64,000 nt of DNA from Gemmatimonadota bacterium (GTDB lineage: Bacteria > Latescibacterota > UBA2968 > UBA8231). Every line of letters begins with the position of its first letter. The first letter of the stretch is position 1. Below are positions 7,150 through 16,322 of the stretch, in pieces. Below the pieces are notes generated by a model that made no database searches, was not told the DNA's origin, and worked only from the letters and a program-made list of their open reading frames with translations. The DNA lies in contig VXOR01000086.1 of assembly GCA_009840005.1 (NCBI GenBank), positions 1 through 64,000 of the forward strand, read 5' to 3'. A program made the translations under genes and the position numbers.

Positions 7150-7174
7150 ATTGTCTCCACAGTGTAGAGACAAT
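7150..7174. promoter_or_regulatory. 25-bp near-palindrome, candidate operator 3
   Basis: The arms ATTGTCTCCACA and TGTAGAGACAAT are complementary with one mismatch around a central G. It is placed before the truncated RHH gene just as 5776-5800 is placed before the complete one, so it may control the DUF1016 gene. Confidence 0.65.
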
Positions 7175-7219
7175 CAGGTGTCAACCTTGGCGGAGTGGAT
7201 ACAGCGCGACGGGAAATTC

Positions 7220-8518
7220 CTAATTCTCTTTCTTTCGTCCCCCATTAAAAGCATCCGGCTTCTCGGTGCCCGAAGGCCAGTACCCACTCGGATCCTCTCT
7301 CCACGGCGTCCCGCATACTTCCGTCAAAACCCGCCACTCAGACGCGCCCATAACCTCTGGATGAAAGACGAAGCGCTTGAGCCCAGCCGCCTCAGACGCC
7401 CGCAAAATGCCGAGCAAATCGCGCGCGGGCATGGGGTCGCCAGCGTGCGGCGTGCGACCAGTCGAGACCCAGCAAATCACCTTATCGACACTAGCCGCCT
7501 CTATGGCGCGGCGCGTTTCGCCGTACACGACCTCGCTGAAAAACTCGTCGGGAAAGCCCGCCTCCAAGTCAAAAAGCGTCCGCACCCCAGGCAATTTGAT
7601 GCCAAAAAGCGCCTCGACCACGGCAAAAGCGTCCTCTTCCGTTAGCCCTGGATTCCACTCCCCAAGCGTCTGCACCCAACGCGCCACCGTGCCGTACAGG
7701 CCGTCAAACCCGCGATGCCAGTAGTAGTGCTTGGGCAGTATATAATCGAAATACCCGGCCATCCGCTCGTAATCCTGCCCGGTCAACCCAGAAAAGACCG
7801 CCGTGCGCGGAATCCCACCCAACTCAATCTTGCGCGAAGCCTGATCGACGATGGTGCGAGCGTCTTCCCAAGAGCGGCGCGACTTCTCCTGCCGCATCCG
7901 CAACCAATACAGCCCATCCTCGTCGAGATCGATCAAATTCAGCACCGAAAACAGGCCGCCTTGGGCGAGGTAGCGCACCCGCTGGGGCGTCAGCCGACAC
8001 AGGGCCTGCTGTAGATGGTCGATGCCGCGCTGCATCCGCCCGACATCGGCTCCCATACCGGCAAAGAGCTGATCTTCACCGGGCCGGAGTTCCAAAAGCT
8101 CCCCGCCGTGGTGGAACGCCAGCTCGTAGTGGTTTTCGCCGGGGCCGTCGATAATGACGCCTTTTACCTGCGGGTAGAACGCGATCAAATCCTCCAGCCC
8201 AACCAGCCCGCCGCGACCCATGCCAAAGGTCATAATCTGCCAGCCACGCGCCGCTGCGTCGTCCATCATGCCTTGCAGCTTTTTCTCTTTTTCTAGATCG
8301 CGGGGCGTCTCCTCCGGCGGCTCGACGCCGTGCTCGGCGTAGAGCTTGGTATTGACCGGATAGCTGGAGATAATCGAACCATCGTCCTGCTTAAACTGCA
8401 TGCGGCCGACGATAATGCCCTCGACACCGCCTTCTTCCCAAGCGTCAAAGCGCTGCTGGTAGCCTTCGAGCCAGTGTTCTAGGGGCTGGTCGCTGTGGGT
8501 GAAAACCCAAAATTTCAT
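7220..8518 (-). CDS. conserved protein, probable TIM-barrel (glycosidase-like)
   Basis: The 432-residue protein begins MKFWVFTHSDQPLEHWLEGYQ with no signal peptide. Segments such as MTFGMGRGGLVGLEDLIAFYP, GVIIDGPGENHYEL and DYILPKHYYWHRGFDGL look like strands and loops of a TIM barrel with acidic and aromatic residues, as in glycoside-hydrolase-like or sugar-epimerase-like proteins. No named family is recognised with confidence. It heads toward amidohydrolase and threonine aldolase genes on the same strand, which suggests sugar or polyol catabolism. Confidence 0.6.
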   Translation of the reverse strand: MKFWVFTHSDQPLEHWLEGYQQRFDAWEEGGVEGIIVGRMQFKQDDGSIISSYPVNTKLYAEHGVEPPEETPRDLEKEKKLQGMMDDAAARGWQIMTFGMGRGGLVGLEDLIAFYPQVKGVIIDGPGENHYELAFHHGGELLELRPGEDQLFAGMGADVGRMQRGIDHLQQALCRLTPQRVRYLAQGGLFSVLNLIDLDEDGLYWLRMRQEKSRRSWEDARTIVDQASRKIELGGIPRTAVFSGLTGQDYERMAGYFDYILPKHYYWHRGFDGLYGTVARWVQTLGEWNPGLTEEDAFAVVEALFGIKLPGVRTLFDLEAGFPDEFFSEVVYGETRRAIEAASVDKVICWVSTGRTPHAGDPMPARDLLGILRASEAAGLKRFVFHPEVMGASEWRVLTEVCGTPWREDPSGYWPSGTEKPDAFNGGRKKEN

Positions 8519-8530
8519 AATGGCCTCCTT

Positions 8531-8616
8531 AGTCAGTGATTAGTGATTAGTGGTTAGTGGCCAGTCCCAACCCGGTGGCGGTGGAGGCTAATCACTGACC
8601 ACTGGCCACTGACCAC
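8531..8616. repeat. intergenic inverted-repeat cluster
   Basis: Short repeats built from GTCAGTGATTAG, TAGTGGCCAGT and their complements fill the gap. GTCAGTGATTAG at 8532-8543 pairs with 8588-8599, and the block at 8551-8565 matches the reverse complement of 8601-8615 with one mismatch. The repeat runs into the 3' end of the amidohydrolase gene and supplies its last few codons and stop. Confidence 0.7.
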
Positions 8617-9434
8617 TTGTAGGCGGTCTTGCTGTTTTGCCAGAAGTACTTCTCGATCACTCCCTTTTCGCCAAAGTACGCTTTGACGATGGAGATGGCG
8701 GCCTTGAAGCTCCCCGCTCGGTCGCTGACGGGCCAATTGCTGCCATAGATCACGCGGTCTTCGCCAAAGGCATCCCACATGGCGTCGAGGATTGGGCGGT
8801 AAAAGTCCAGCTCTTCCGGCACCGGCTCCACCCTGCTTTGCTCCATGATCGCCGAGACCTTCATAAAGACCTGCGGCTGCTCGGCCGCTTGGGCTATGGC
8901 GTCCAACCACACCGGATCGGGATCGCCGCCGTCGGCTCCAACCCCACCGCAGTGATTGATGACAATGCGCAATTCGGGCAGCCGCCGGGCTAGTTCCACC
9001 ACTTGAGCCAAGTCTGCCGGCCCCACCAGCGCGTCGAGTTCCAAGTCCCGTGCAACGAGGTGCTCCATATCGGCGAGAAAAGACCCAGCCTCCAAGTCGG
9101 CAAAGTACCCGCCGCCGCAACGAATGCCGCGAAAGAGCGCGTTTCCCGCCAAGCGGTCGATATCGCTCTTGAAATCCTCCCGGTTGGGATCGACGTGGCC
9201 CACCAGCCCGACGATCCAAGGGTCGTCAGCGGCCAAGTCCAAAATCCACTGATTGTCCGCCAGCCACGCACTGGCCTCCACCACCACCGTTCCCGTCACC
9301 CCTTCGGGCGCGGCGAGGGCGCGGTGGTGCTCGGGCAATACCGTGCGGTAGAGCAGTTCGTTGTCAGCCGGCGGCCAAGGCACGCCTTCGGGCCGCGTGG
9401 GATCGTAGAAGTGAGTATGAGTATCGATAATCAC
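8592..9434 (-). CDS. amidohydrolase family 2 (TIM-barrel metal-dependent hydrolase)
   Basis: The 280-residue protein has the N-terminal metal site DTHTHFYDP (residues about 4-12), VINHCGGVGADGG (about 170-182) and YGSNWPVSDR near 240. This is the pattern of L-fuconolactone/2-pyrone-4,6-dicarboxylate lactonase relatives, so lactone hydrolysis in sugar-acid breakdown is likely. Translation begins at a GTG that overlaps the stop of the threonine aldolase gene by four bases, with AAAGGA upstream; the two are coupled. The last residues (SVASGQ) are encoded by the intergenic repeat and are probably not functional. Confidence 0.85.
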   Translation of the reverse strand: MIIDTHTHFYDPTRPEGVPWPPADNELLYRTVLPEHHRALAAPEGVTGTVVVEASAWLADNQWILDLAADDPWIVGLVGHVDPNREDFKSDIDRLAGNALFRGIRCGGGYFADLEAGSFLADMEHLVARDLELDALVGPADLAQVVELARRLPELRIVINHCGGVGADGGDPDPVWLDAIAQAAEQPQVFMKVSAIMEQSRVEPVPEELDFYRPILDAMWDAFGEDRVIYGSNWPVSDRAGSFKAAISIVKAYFGEKGVIEKYFWQNSKTAYKWSVASGQ

Positions 9435-10480
9435 GATGCATTCCTTTCTGTCATGGTTTTTTCAATAAGCGTCGCAAACGCCTCTATGTCCTCTGCCTCA
9501 GTGTCGAACGAGGTCATCCAGCGCACCTCGCCCCGCGTGGCATTCCAGGGATAAAAGAAAAACTCCTGCTGCAAAGTGGGAATTACGTCCACCGGCAACC
9601 GCGCGAACACGGCATTGGCCTGCACTGGGTAGAGCACCTCCACCCCGCGAATGGGCCGCACTCGCTCGGCCAGCACCTGCGCCATGGCATTGGCGTGCTC
9701 GGCGCTCCGCCGCCACAAGTCGTCGGTCAGCAGGGCCGTAAACTGCGCGGCGACAAAGCGCATCTTAGACGCCAGTTGCATCCCCTGCTTGCGCGCACGG
9801 CGATAGTCTTCGGCTAGCTCAGGCTGAAAAAAGACCACGGCTTCCCCCAGCATCAGGCCGTTCTTGGTGCCGCCAAACGACAGCACATCAACCCCACAGT
9901 CCCCAGTGACCTCCCGCAGTCCCAACCCCAAACCCACGGCTGCGTTGGCGATCCGCGCTCCATCGACGTGCAAATACAACCCGTGCTCGTGGGCGCAGTC
10001 GGCGAGAGCGCGAATCTCACTCGGCGCATAAACAGTGCCCAGTTCCGTAGACTGAGTAATCGACACCACGCGGGGGCGCACTTGGTGCTCGTCGCCGCGA
10101 CCCGCAATGTGGGCGACAACTCCCTCGGGGGTAATTTTGCCATCGGGCGCTGGCGCGGTCAGGAGCTTGACGCCGGCCACCTGTTCGGGAGCACCGCATT
10201 CGTCGATGTGGAGATGAGCGGTGTCCGAGCAGATCACCGCGTCGCAAAAGCGCGTGAGTGCAGTGAGCGCCGTCACATTGGCCCCAGTGCCGTTAAAGGC
10301 CAAGAAAACCTCAACTTCCGATCCCAACACCTCGCGAAACAGCGCGACGGCTTCATCCGTATGTAGATCGTCCCCATAGGAATGCACGTGCCCCACGTTG
10401 ACTCGCTGTAAGGCCGCCATGACCTCGGGGTGGACCCCGGCGTGATTGTCGCTGCCAAAGCCGCGAATGCGCTCGCCCAT
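9431..10480 (-). CDS. ltaE: low-specificity threonine aldolase
   Basis: The 349-residue PLP enzyme shows the fold-type I layout of threonine aldolases. It has FGSDNHAGVHPEVM at the N terminus, NGTGAN (about 63-68), HVDGARIANAAVGLG with the cofactor Asp, and the Schiff-base lysine in SFGGTKNG (about 203-210). It splits threonine or related beta-hydroxy amino acids into glycine and an aldehyde. It is translationally coupled to the amidohydrolase downstream. The length equals the usual family size. Confidence 0.9.
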   Translation of the reverse strand: MGERIRGFGSDNHAGVHPEVMAALQRVNVGHVHSYGDDLHTDEAVALFREVLGSEVEVFLAFNGTGANVTALTALTRFCDAVICSDTAHLHIDECGAPEQVAGVKLLTAPAPDGKITPEGVVAHIAGRGDEHQVRPRVVSITQSTELGTVYAPSEIRALADCAHEHGLYLHVDGARIANAAVGLGLGLREVTGDCGVDVLSFGGTKNGLMLGEAVVFFQPELAEDYRRARKQGMQLASKMRFVAAQFTALLTDDLWRRSAEHANAMAQVLAERVRPIRGVEVLYPVQANAVFARLPVDVIPTLQQEFFFYPWNATRGEVRWMTSFDTEAEDIEAFATLIEKTMTERNAS

Positions 10481-10554
10481 TATTCTAGTGCCTTTCTCTG
10501 TTGTGCTCCTCCGTCACTCGCTTTTCCATCTAACTCAGGTCCCACGACTTCTAA

Positions 10555-11403
10555 TCATGCCACGCATAGCTTGAGCCACAGCTTTTTATTCAACTCTTCC
10601 ACGAACGCATCTTTGTTCGGCACAGCAGGGTTGTTTCGCATGGCTTGATATACCTCCTCAACTGTGGTCGATATGAAGCGAGTAGGTGTCAGCGTCAAGC
10701 AGTCGCCGTTTGTCACCATGTCGTACAACGCGAATATGGAAGAGTGTTGAGGTGAAAATCCATCTGATTTGAAGCCGTAGCGAGCGACCAAGTTCGCATA
10801 AATGTACTCCTGTATCACCCAGTAGCACTTCGCGTTCCAAGCCTCGTACACGATACCTTTATTCATTAGTTGAGTAATGGCGCGCTTTATCGAATCGTAG
10901 GTATTCATACCAAACCTGTAGAATCGTTTCTGTATGTCGCGTCCTGCATAGAAATCGTCTATTCCACGAACCAACTCTCCAGTTTGCGTTGTGGAATCGG
11001 ACTGAAACTCGACGGCGACAAATTCGTCCACTGTGGCTTGCATTGGTTTGTGTTTGATTATGACGTAATCGATGTTGCCCACGTTCGGCAGGCGGACTTC
11101 GGAAAAAACAACTGTGTTGTCCGTATTGCCAAAATAGTGTACTGCAATATCCTCTAAAACCCGAGGCACCCCCTCGGTCGAGCTGCTCTCCTCAAAACGC
11201 TGAGGACAAATTGTGTGGATATCGCCGTCGTACTCCACCGAGCAGACACCAAAAGGAAAATCAATCAGTCGACTCTTCTTAATGCACGGTCCGTCTCGGA
11301 ATGGACACCAATACTTCTGGCGAGCGTCTTGTGCCGCAGCGGATCGATTTCCTATCGGATACCCAAAAATTTCCGCCGGACGCCGGTTTGGGTTCTCAGC
11401 CAT
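10555..11403 (-). CDS. NotI-family type II restriction endonuclease
   Basis: The 282-residue protein, counted from the ATG at 11403, fits the NotI endonuclease family. It has RRPAEIFGYPIGNRS, then a four-cysteine metal site (WCPF, GPCIK, GVCSV, TICPQRF; about residues 30-70) like the iron site of NotI. A PD-(D/E)xK-type core follows (VGNIDYVIIKHK, then FVAVEFQSD). NotI itself cuts GCGGCCGC; the specificity here cannot be read from sequence. The start overlaps the end of the methyltransferase gene by 8 bases, so the pair is one operon with the methylase first. Confidence 0.8.
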   Translation of the reverse strand: MAENPNRRPAEIFGYPIGNRSAAAQDARQKYWCPFRDGPCIKKSRLIDFPFGVCSVEYDGDIHTICPQRFEESSSTEGVPRVLEDIAVHYFGNTDNTVVFSEVRLPNVGNIDYVIIKHKPMQATVDEFVAVEFQSDSTTQTGELVRGIDDFYAGRDIQKRFYRFGMNTYDSIKRAITQLMNKGIVYEAWNAKCYWVIQEYIYANLVARYGFKSDGFSPQHSSIFALYDMVTNGDCLTLTPTRFISTTVEEVYQAMRNNPAVPNKDAFVEELNKKLWLKLCVA

Positions 11404-13501
11404 CCGTTCCCTCCCGAATGAGGCTTTTCCAAATGGCGCGAATTTCGGTTGGTGAGAATGTACTTTCCAACAACCAGCCCAGCGTTTCGTTGCATTGCCG
11501 GCAAAACATTTCGCTGTCGTTTGTGTCAATAGTGTCTAAAGGCGTCCACGGAGCGGACGAACCGTTGCTTTCGAGAGCGAAAACCAAAACGCTGTCGTGC
11601 CGGATTGAGTTCAAGTTGCGAATGTGTACTGAGATGGGATGTTCGGAGTACACTACGTAAGCATTCATCAGCCTAAATTCGGCACTTTTGAGAGCCAAAG
11701 TGAGTTCAGCCCACGCGCTAGGATCCCAGTGGTGAAAAGTAAATACCATCCGCCCGGTCTGTTTCTTTAGGACGCGCCCGCACTCTGCGAAAATTCCCGT
11801 GAGTACCCTCATAAAATTGCTAACACCAGCGGTCGCTTTTGTCGCAACAGCACTGTCGGATTCGTCGTAACTCCACTCGGCCTCATCGGGAAGCAGGCGC
11901 GTCAGCCACACCCGAAAAAAAGCCGCCAGATTGCTGTATTGCACACTGTCGTAATAAGGAGGATCCGTCACGACCACATCTACCGAATGGTCGTCGAGGG
12001 GCAAACTCTGTGAATCGCCCTGAATGAGCCAAAACCGACTCCGATCGCGCACGAGATCGGTCTGATTGAAAACTTCAACGCCGTCATCCACCTCTCCCGG
12101 TATCTTGACTAACTCCCTTTTGCCGTCTTCCCCAATTTTCCGTTCAACAGGCAATACCGACCACTTGCGTCCCCGCTCGATCCGATCGCGAAAGAGCAAT
12201 TGCAGGTTGCCGGACGACTTGCGAGGACTGACCGGGTTGTTCTCCAGTGCTGTGTATTGAAACGAATAGGCGTGCAAAGCAAAAACGTGCCGAATCGCAC
12301 CCGGACGGCGTTTGTACCAACCCTTGTATCCGCAGAGCATTGCATTGAACTCTAAAGACGTGGACACAAGCATCCCGAGTGTGAGTCTATCTATGCCCTT
12401 ATAGTCGCTAAGTTGCCGAATCGCTTGGTGCAGGTACAGTAGCTGACGGGATGAAAAAACGTCGAGATATGAACGGACATTGTGCCTTAGCAGATCACCG
12501 GATTTAGGGCCGTCATGTACCCTAAAATCCTCCAACGGCCCGAAATCCAGTTCGCTGCGCCGCTCGTCGGCCCGCTTGATTCGCGCCAAATCCTCTTCAC
12601 TAGGCGAGCGGAAAAAGTTGCCGTGCTCGGGGCAGGTCGCAACAATCGCAATCGGCGTATAGCGCACATAAAATGGCAAGTCGAGCAGTTCCTCGTACTT
12701 CTGACCGCAGCTAGGACACTCTTTTTCAGCTTTGGTAATTAGATTCGCGGTTGCACCGACCGTTCCGATCGGCGGAGATAACGTTTCGACAGCGGTATTC
12801 TGCCTATTTTGATTGCGAAAAATTTTCCCGCTCTCAGGGCAAATGCTGATTGTTGCGTCGTCCTCATGTCGCAAATCGTACTGGTCAATCTGCACGACAT
12901 TCCGACAAGCGCACTTTTTACGCAGCCCGTACAGCAGATACTGGACATCCACAGTCCGCTCACAGGTTGGACATTCGGTCTGAAAGTAAGGCCCTAAGCT
13001 ATCATGCAAATCGGCGAAGAACCGATCAAAAACTACTCGCAAACCCGCTAACTCGACCTGAGTGAGTGACGCTCGGGCCTGCACAATCGGGATGGGGTCT
13101 ATATCCGCACCGATGACATTCGCGCCGAGGCGAATCGCTTCGTGCAGGGTTGTGCCGCCTCCCATCATCGGGTCAAGCACGGTCATGCCTTCTAGCCCGC
13201 CAGGTGCGTAGTAATCGCGACACTCATGGTTAGCCGCAAATTGCTTGAGTATGGTGCGAAATGTGGACCCGCACCGTCGCGCCCACCACTTATGCAGATA
13301 CGTGTTTGGACGAAAGAGATGTTTGTTGAACACCTCCTGCCGGGAAAGGTCGTTGACAAATTCCTCGGGAAAGGCGCGATCTATACTGAGACTGTGTTCC
13401 GTTTGCCTCGGACGAATTAGTTCGTCCAGTGTCAATTGGCGTACGTCGCTCACAACATCGGACGATGGCTTGATTTTCTTAGATGATGAGTATTCGGTCA
13501 T
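11396..13501 (-). CDS. DNA amino-methyltransferase of the NotI-like system
   Basis: The 701-residue protein is of the large DUF1156-like type. It has YLHKWWARRCGSTFR near residue 70, AdoMet motif DPMMGGGTT (about 105-113) with GADIDPIP, then two Cys-pair zinc-ribbon-like inserts (CPTC...CAC and CPSCGQ). The catalytic motif TDPPYYDSVQYSN lies near 515. Such enzymes methylate adenine N6 or cytosine N4; here it should protect DNA from the partner nuclease. The ATG at 13501 has GGAGAG upstream and is preferred over an upstream in-frame ATG at 13561. Confidence 0.85.
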   Translation of the reverse strand: MTEYSSSKKIKPSSDVVSDVRQLTLDELIRPRQTEHSLSIDRAFPEEFVNDLSRQEVFNKHLFRPNTYLHKWWARRCGSTFRTILKQFAANHECRDYYAPGGLEGMTVLDPMMGGGTTLHEAIRLGANVIGADIDPIPIVQARASLTQVELAGLRVVFDRFFADLHDSLGPYFQTECPTCERTVDVQYLLYGLRKKCACRNVVQIDQYDLRHEDDATISICPESGKIFRNQNRQNTAVETLSPPIGTVGATANLITKAEKECPSCGQKYEELLDLPFYVRYTPIAIVATCPEHGNFFRSPSEEDLARIKRADERRSELDFGPLEDFRVHDGPKSGDLLRHNVRSYLDVFSSRQLLYLHQAIRQLSDYKGIDRLTLGMLVSTSLEFNAMLCGYKGWYKRRPGAIRHVFALHAYSFQYTALENNPVSPRKSSGNLQLLFRDRIERGRKWSVLPVERKIGEDGKRELVKIPGEVDDGVEVFNQTDLVRDRSRFWLIQGDSQSLPLDDHSVDVVVTDPPYYDSVQYSNLAAFFRVWLTRLLPDEAEWSYDESDSAVATKATAGVSNFMRVLTGIFAECGRVLKKQTGRMVFTFHHWDPSAWAELTLALKSAEFRLMNAYVVYSEHPISVHIRNLNSIRHDSVLVFALESNGSSAPWTPLDTIDTNDSEMFCRQCNETLGWLLESTFSPTEIRAIWKSLIREGTDG

Positions 13502-13576
13502 TTTGCGTCTCTCCGCGGACGCACGTGTCATATTTTGCTGCACACAATCATAGTTTCCCAATATCCGCTCGGCCCC

Positions 13577-16303
13577 TCAGTGCGCCTCCAGCCAGGTCTC
13601 GCCGGTGCCCATCTCGATTTCTATCGGCACCTCCATCGGCAGGGCCTCGCGCATCTCGCGTGCGACTAACGGCGGTAGGGTCTCTATCTCGTCCCGGTGC
13701 AGGTCAAAGACCAACTCGTCGTGGACCTGCAACAGCATGGCCGAGCAGAACCCTTCCTCGCGCAGCCGCCGGTGGATGCGGCTCATCGCCAGCTTGATCA
13801 TATCCGCGGCCGTACCCTGAATGCGAGTATTGATCGCATTGCGCTCGGCTCCCTTGCGGGTGGTGGCATTGCGCGAGTTGATGTCGCGCAGATAGCGCCG
13901 CCGCCCGGTCACTGTCTCGACGTACCCCTTGTCGCGGGCGAATTCCACAGTCTCGTCGAGATAGCCCCGCACCCCTGGATACTGAGCGAAGTACTGATCG
14001 ATTAGCTCGGCAGCCTGCCCGCGTGGAATGTCGAGCCGCTCGGCCAAACCAAAGGGCGAGATTCCGTAGATGATGCCAAAATTGACCGTCTTGGCCTGTC
14101 GGCGCATCTCGGGGGTCGCTTGCTCTTCTGCGACTTGGTAGATCTTGGCGGCCGTAGCCATGTGGATGTCGCCGCCGCTGTTGAAGGTGTCCAGCATCCC
14201 CTCGTCGCGGCTGAGCGCGGCGGCGATCCGCAACTCGATCTGCGAATAGTCGGCCGAGAAGAGCAGGTAGTCGCTGCTGCGCGGCACAAAGGCGCGGCGG
14301 ATTTCCCGCCCTTGCTCGCTGCGGATGGGGATGTTCTGGAGGTTTGGGCGGTCGGACTTCATGCGCCCGGTGGCAGTCATTAGCTGCTCGTAGTTGGTGT
14401 GGACGCGCCCGGTGGTCTTAAAAACCGCGCTGGGAAGCTGATCCACATACGTTGACTTGAGCTTGGTGTGCAATCGGTAGGAAAGCACCTGCCGCACGAT
14501 CTCGTGACGATTGGCCAGTCGGCGCAAAATCTGTTCGCTAGTTTGGTACTGGCCGGTCTTTTGCGTCCGCCGCGCATTGGGGTCCAGCTCCATCTTCTCA
14601 AAGAGAATAGTGCCTAGCTGGTTGCCCGAATTGAGATTGAAGCGCTCCCCGGCCAGCTCAAAGACGCGCTCGGCAGCCTGTTCAATGGCCTCCTCAAACT
14701 GCCGCGAGAGAGCAGCCAAAGCCGAGCTTTCCATGCGGATGCCCTCGTATTCCATATCTACCAGCACCGGCAGCAGCGGAGCCTCGATTTCGTAAAAAAC
14801 GCGCTGCTGATCCATGTCGTCGATCTTCGGCCGCAGCGCCGCGGCGAGCTGGAAGGTAATGTCCGCGTCCTCACAAGCGTACTCGGCTACTTGCTCCACC
14901 GGCACCTGCAAGAGCGTTAGCTGCTCACCGCCGCGCTCGCCGATCAGCTCGGATATGGGCTTGGGTGAGTAGGAGAGCAGGCTCTTGGCCAGCTCGTCCA
15001 TGCTGCGTCTCAACTCTGGCTCGGCCAAGGTCGCCGCCAGCATGGTGTCGAAGAACGGGCCTTCCACTCGCATGCCGTGCCAGCGGAGGACGCCGAGATC
15101 GTACTTGAGGTTGTGGCCGATTTTTTCACTCGCTCCGCTTTCAAACACCGGACGGAATTCCTCCAAAACGGCCAGCACCTCGGCCCGCTCCCTAGGCAGC
15201 GGCACGTAGTGGCCCGTGCCCGGTGCCCACGAAAAAGCCAAGCCAATCAAGTCGCATTGCCGAACGTCGAGGCCGTTAGTCTCGCAGTCAAAGCAAAACA
15301 CAGGCTGCTCCAACAGCGCCGCGATCAACGCCGGTCGCTTGTCGGGCGTATCGGCGAGCTGATAGTCGTGCTCCACATCCGCCACATCTTTGAGCGGGCC
15401 GTGGGCCTGCTCCTTTTCGACGCTGAACTCGTCGCCAAGCAGCCGCCGACCCAGCGTATTGAATTCGAGCTCGGTGAAGAGAGTCTCTAACTTCTCGCGA
15501 TCCCATTCCTTTTTGTCCAAATCCGCCAGTCCCGCGTCTAGTGGCACGTCGCACTCGATGGTAACTAGCTCCTTGGAGAGCAGGGCCTGTTCCCGGTGTT
15601 CTTCTACGTTCTGTTTCTGTTTGCCCTTGAGCTGGTCGGTGTTCGCCAGCAACTCTTCGACGCTGCCGTACTCGGCGATGAGCTTTTGCGCCGTCTTGGG
15701 GCCGATCCCTGGGACGCCGGGCACATTGTCCGAAGAATCGCCCATCAGCCCCAGCACATCGATCACTTGGTCGATCCGCTCGACCTGCCATTGGGCGAGA
15801 ATTTCCGGCACCCCTAAAACCTCGGCTTCATCGCCGCCGCGCCCCGGCTTGTACATAAAACTCCGCTCGGAAACAAGCTGGCCGTAGTCCTTGTCGGGCG
15901 TGACCATGTACGTCGCAAATCCCTCGGCCTCGGCCTTTTTGGCCAACGTGCCGATCACATCGTCGGCCTCCCACCCCGGCTCGCGCAAAACCGGGATATT
16001 AAACGCCTCGCAGAGCCGGAATACGTACGGCAGTGCTTGGCTCAGATCCTCGGGCATCGCCTCGCGCTGGGCTTTGTATTCTTCGTACTTGTGGTGCCGA
16101 TGCGTCGGCTCAGGTGTGTCGAAGACGACGGCGATGTGAGTCGGCTCGCCCTTTTCGATGATGGAGAGCAAGGTGTTGGCAAAGGCAAAAACGGCCGATG
16201 TGTTCATGCCCTTTGAGGTCATGCGCGGATTGCGGATCATCGCGAAGTGCCCCCGATAGACGAGGGCCATACCATCGAGCAGGAAGAGAACTTTTTCGCT
16301 CAT
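13577..16303 (-). CDS. polA: DNA polymerase I
   Basis: The 908-residue protein contains all three domains. The 5' nuclease (about 1-290) shows VFDTPEPTHRH and DVLGLMGDSSDNVPG. The 3'-5' exonuclease (about 320-500) keeps the active DCETN and ACEDAD motifs. The polymerase (about 520-908) shows motif A SADYSQIELR, motif B RRQAKTVNFGIIYG and motif C QVHDELVFD. It replaces RNA primers and fills repair gaps. It sits between a restriction-modification operon and a PhyH gene that ends 20 bases upstream, so it may share a transcript with catabolic genes. Confidence 0.97.
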   Translation of the reverse strand: MSEKVLFLLDGMALVYRGHFAMIRNPRMTSKGMNTSAVFAFANTLLSIIEKGEPTHIAVVFDTPEPTHRHHKYEEYKAQREAMPEDLSQALPYVFRLCEAFNIPVLREPGWEADDVIGTLAKKAEAEGFATYMVTPDKDYGQLVSERSFMYKPGRGGDEAEVLGVPEILAQWQVERIDQVIDVLGLMGDSSDNVPGVPGIGPKTAQKLIAEYGSVEELLANTDQLKGKQKQNVEEHREQALLSKELVTIECDVPLDAGLADLDKKEWDREKLETLFTELEFNTLGRRLLGDEFSVEKEQAHGPLKDVADVEHDYQLADTPDKRPALIAALLEQPVFCFDCETNGLDVRQCDLIGLAFSWAPGTGHYVPLPRERAEVLAVLEEFRPVFESGASEKIGHNLKYDLGVLRWHGMRVEGPFFDTMLAATLAEPELRRSMDELAKSLLSYSPKPISELIGERGGEQLTLLQVPVEQVAEYACEDADITFQLAAALRPKIDDMDQQRVFYEIEAPLLPVLVDMEYEGIRMESSALAALSRQFEEAIEQAAERVFELAGERFNLNSGNQLGTILFEKMELDPNARRTQKTGQYQTSEQILRRLANRHEIVRQVLSYRLHTKLKSTYVDQLPSAVFKTTGRVHTNYEQLMTATGRMKSDRPNLQNIPIRSEQGREIRRAFVPRSSDYLLFSADYSQIELRIAAALSRDEGMLDTFNSGGDIHMATAAKIYQVAEEQATPEMRRQAKTVNFGIIYGISPFGLAERLDIPRGQAAELIDQYFAQYPGVRGYLDETVEFARDKGYVETVTGRRRYLRDINSRNATTRKGAERNAINTRIQGTAADMIKLAMSRIHRRLREEGFCSAMLLQVHDELVFDLHRDEIETLPPLVAREMREALPMEVPIEIEMGTGETWLEAH

Positions 16304-16322
16304 GCAGAATTCTTTCGTCGCG

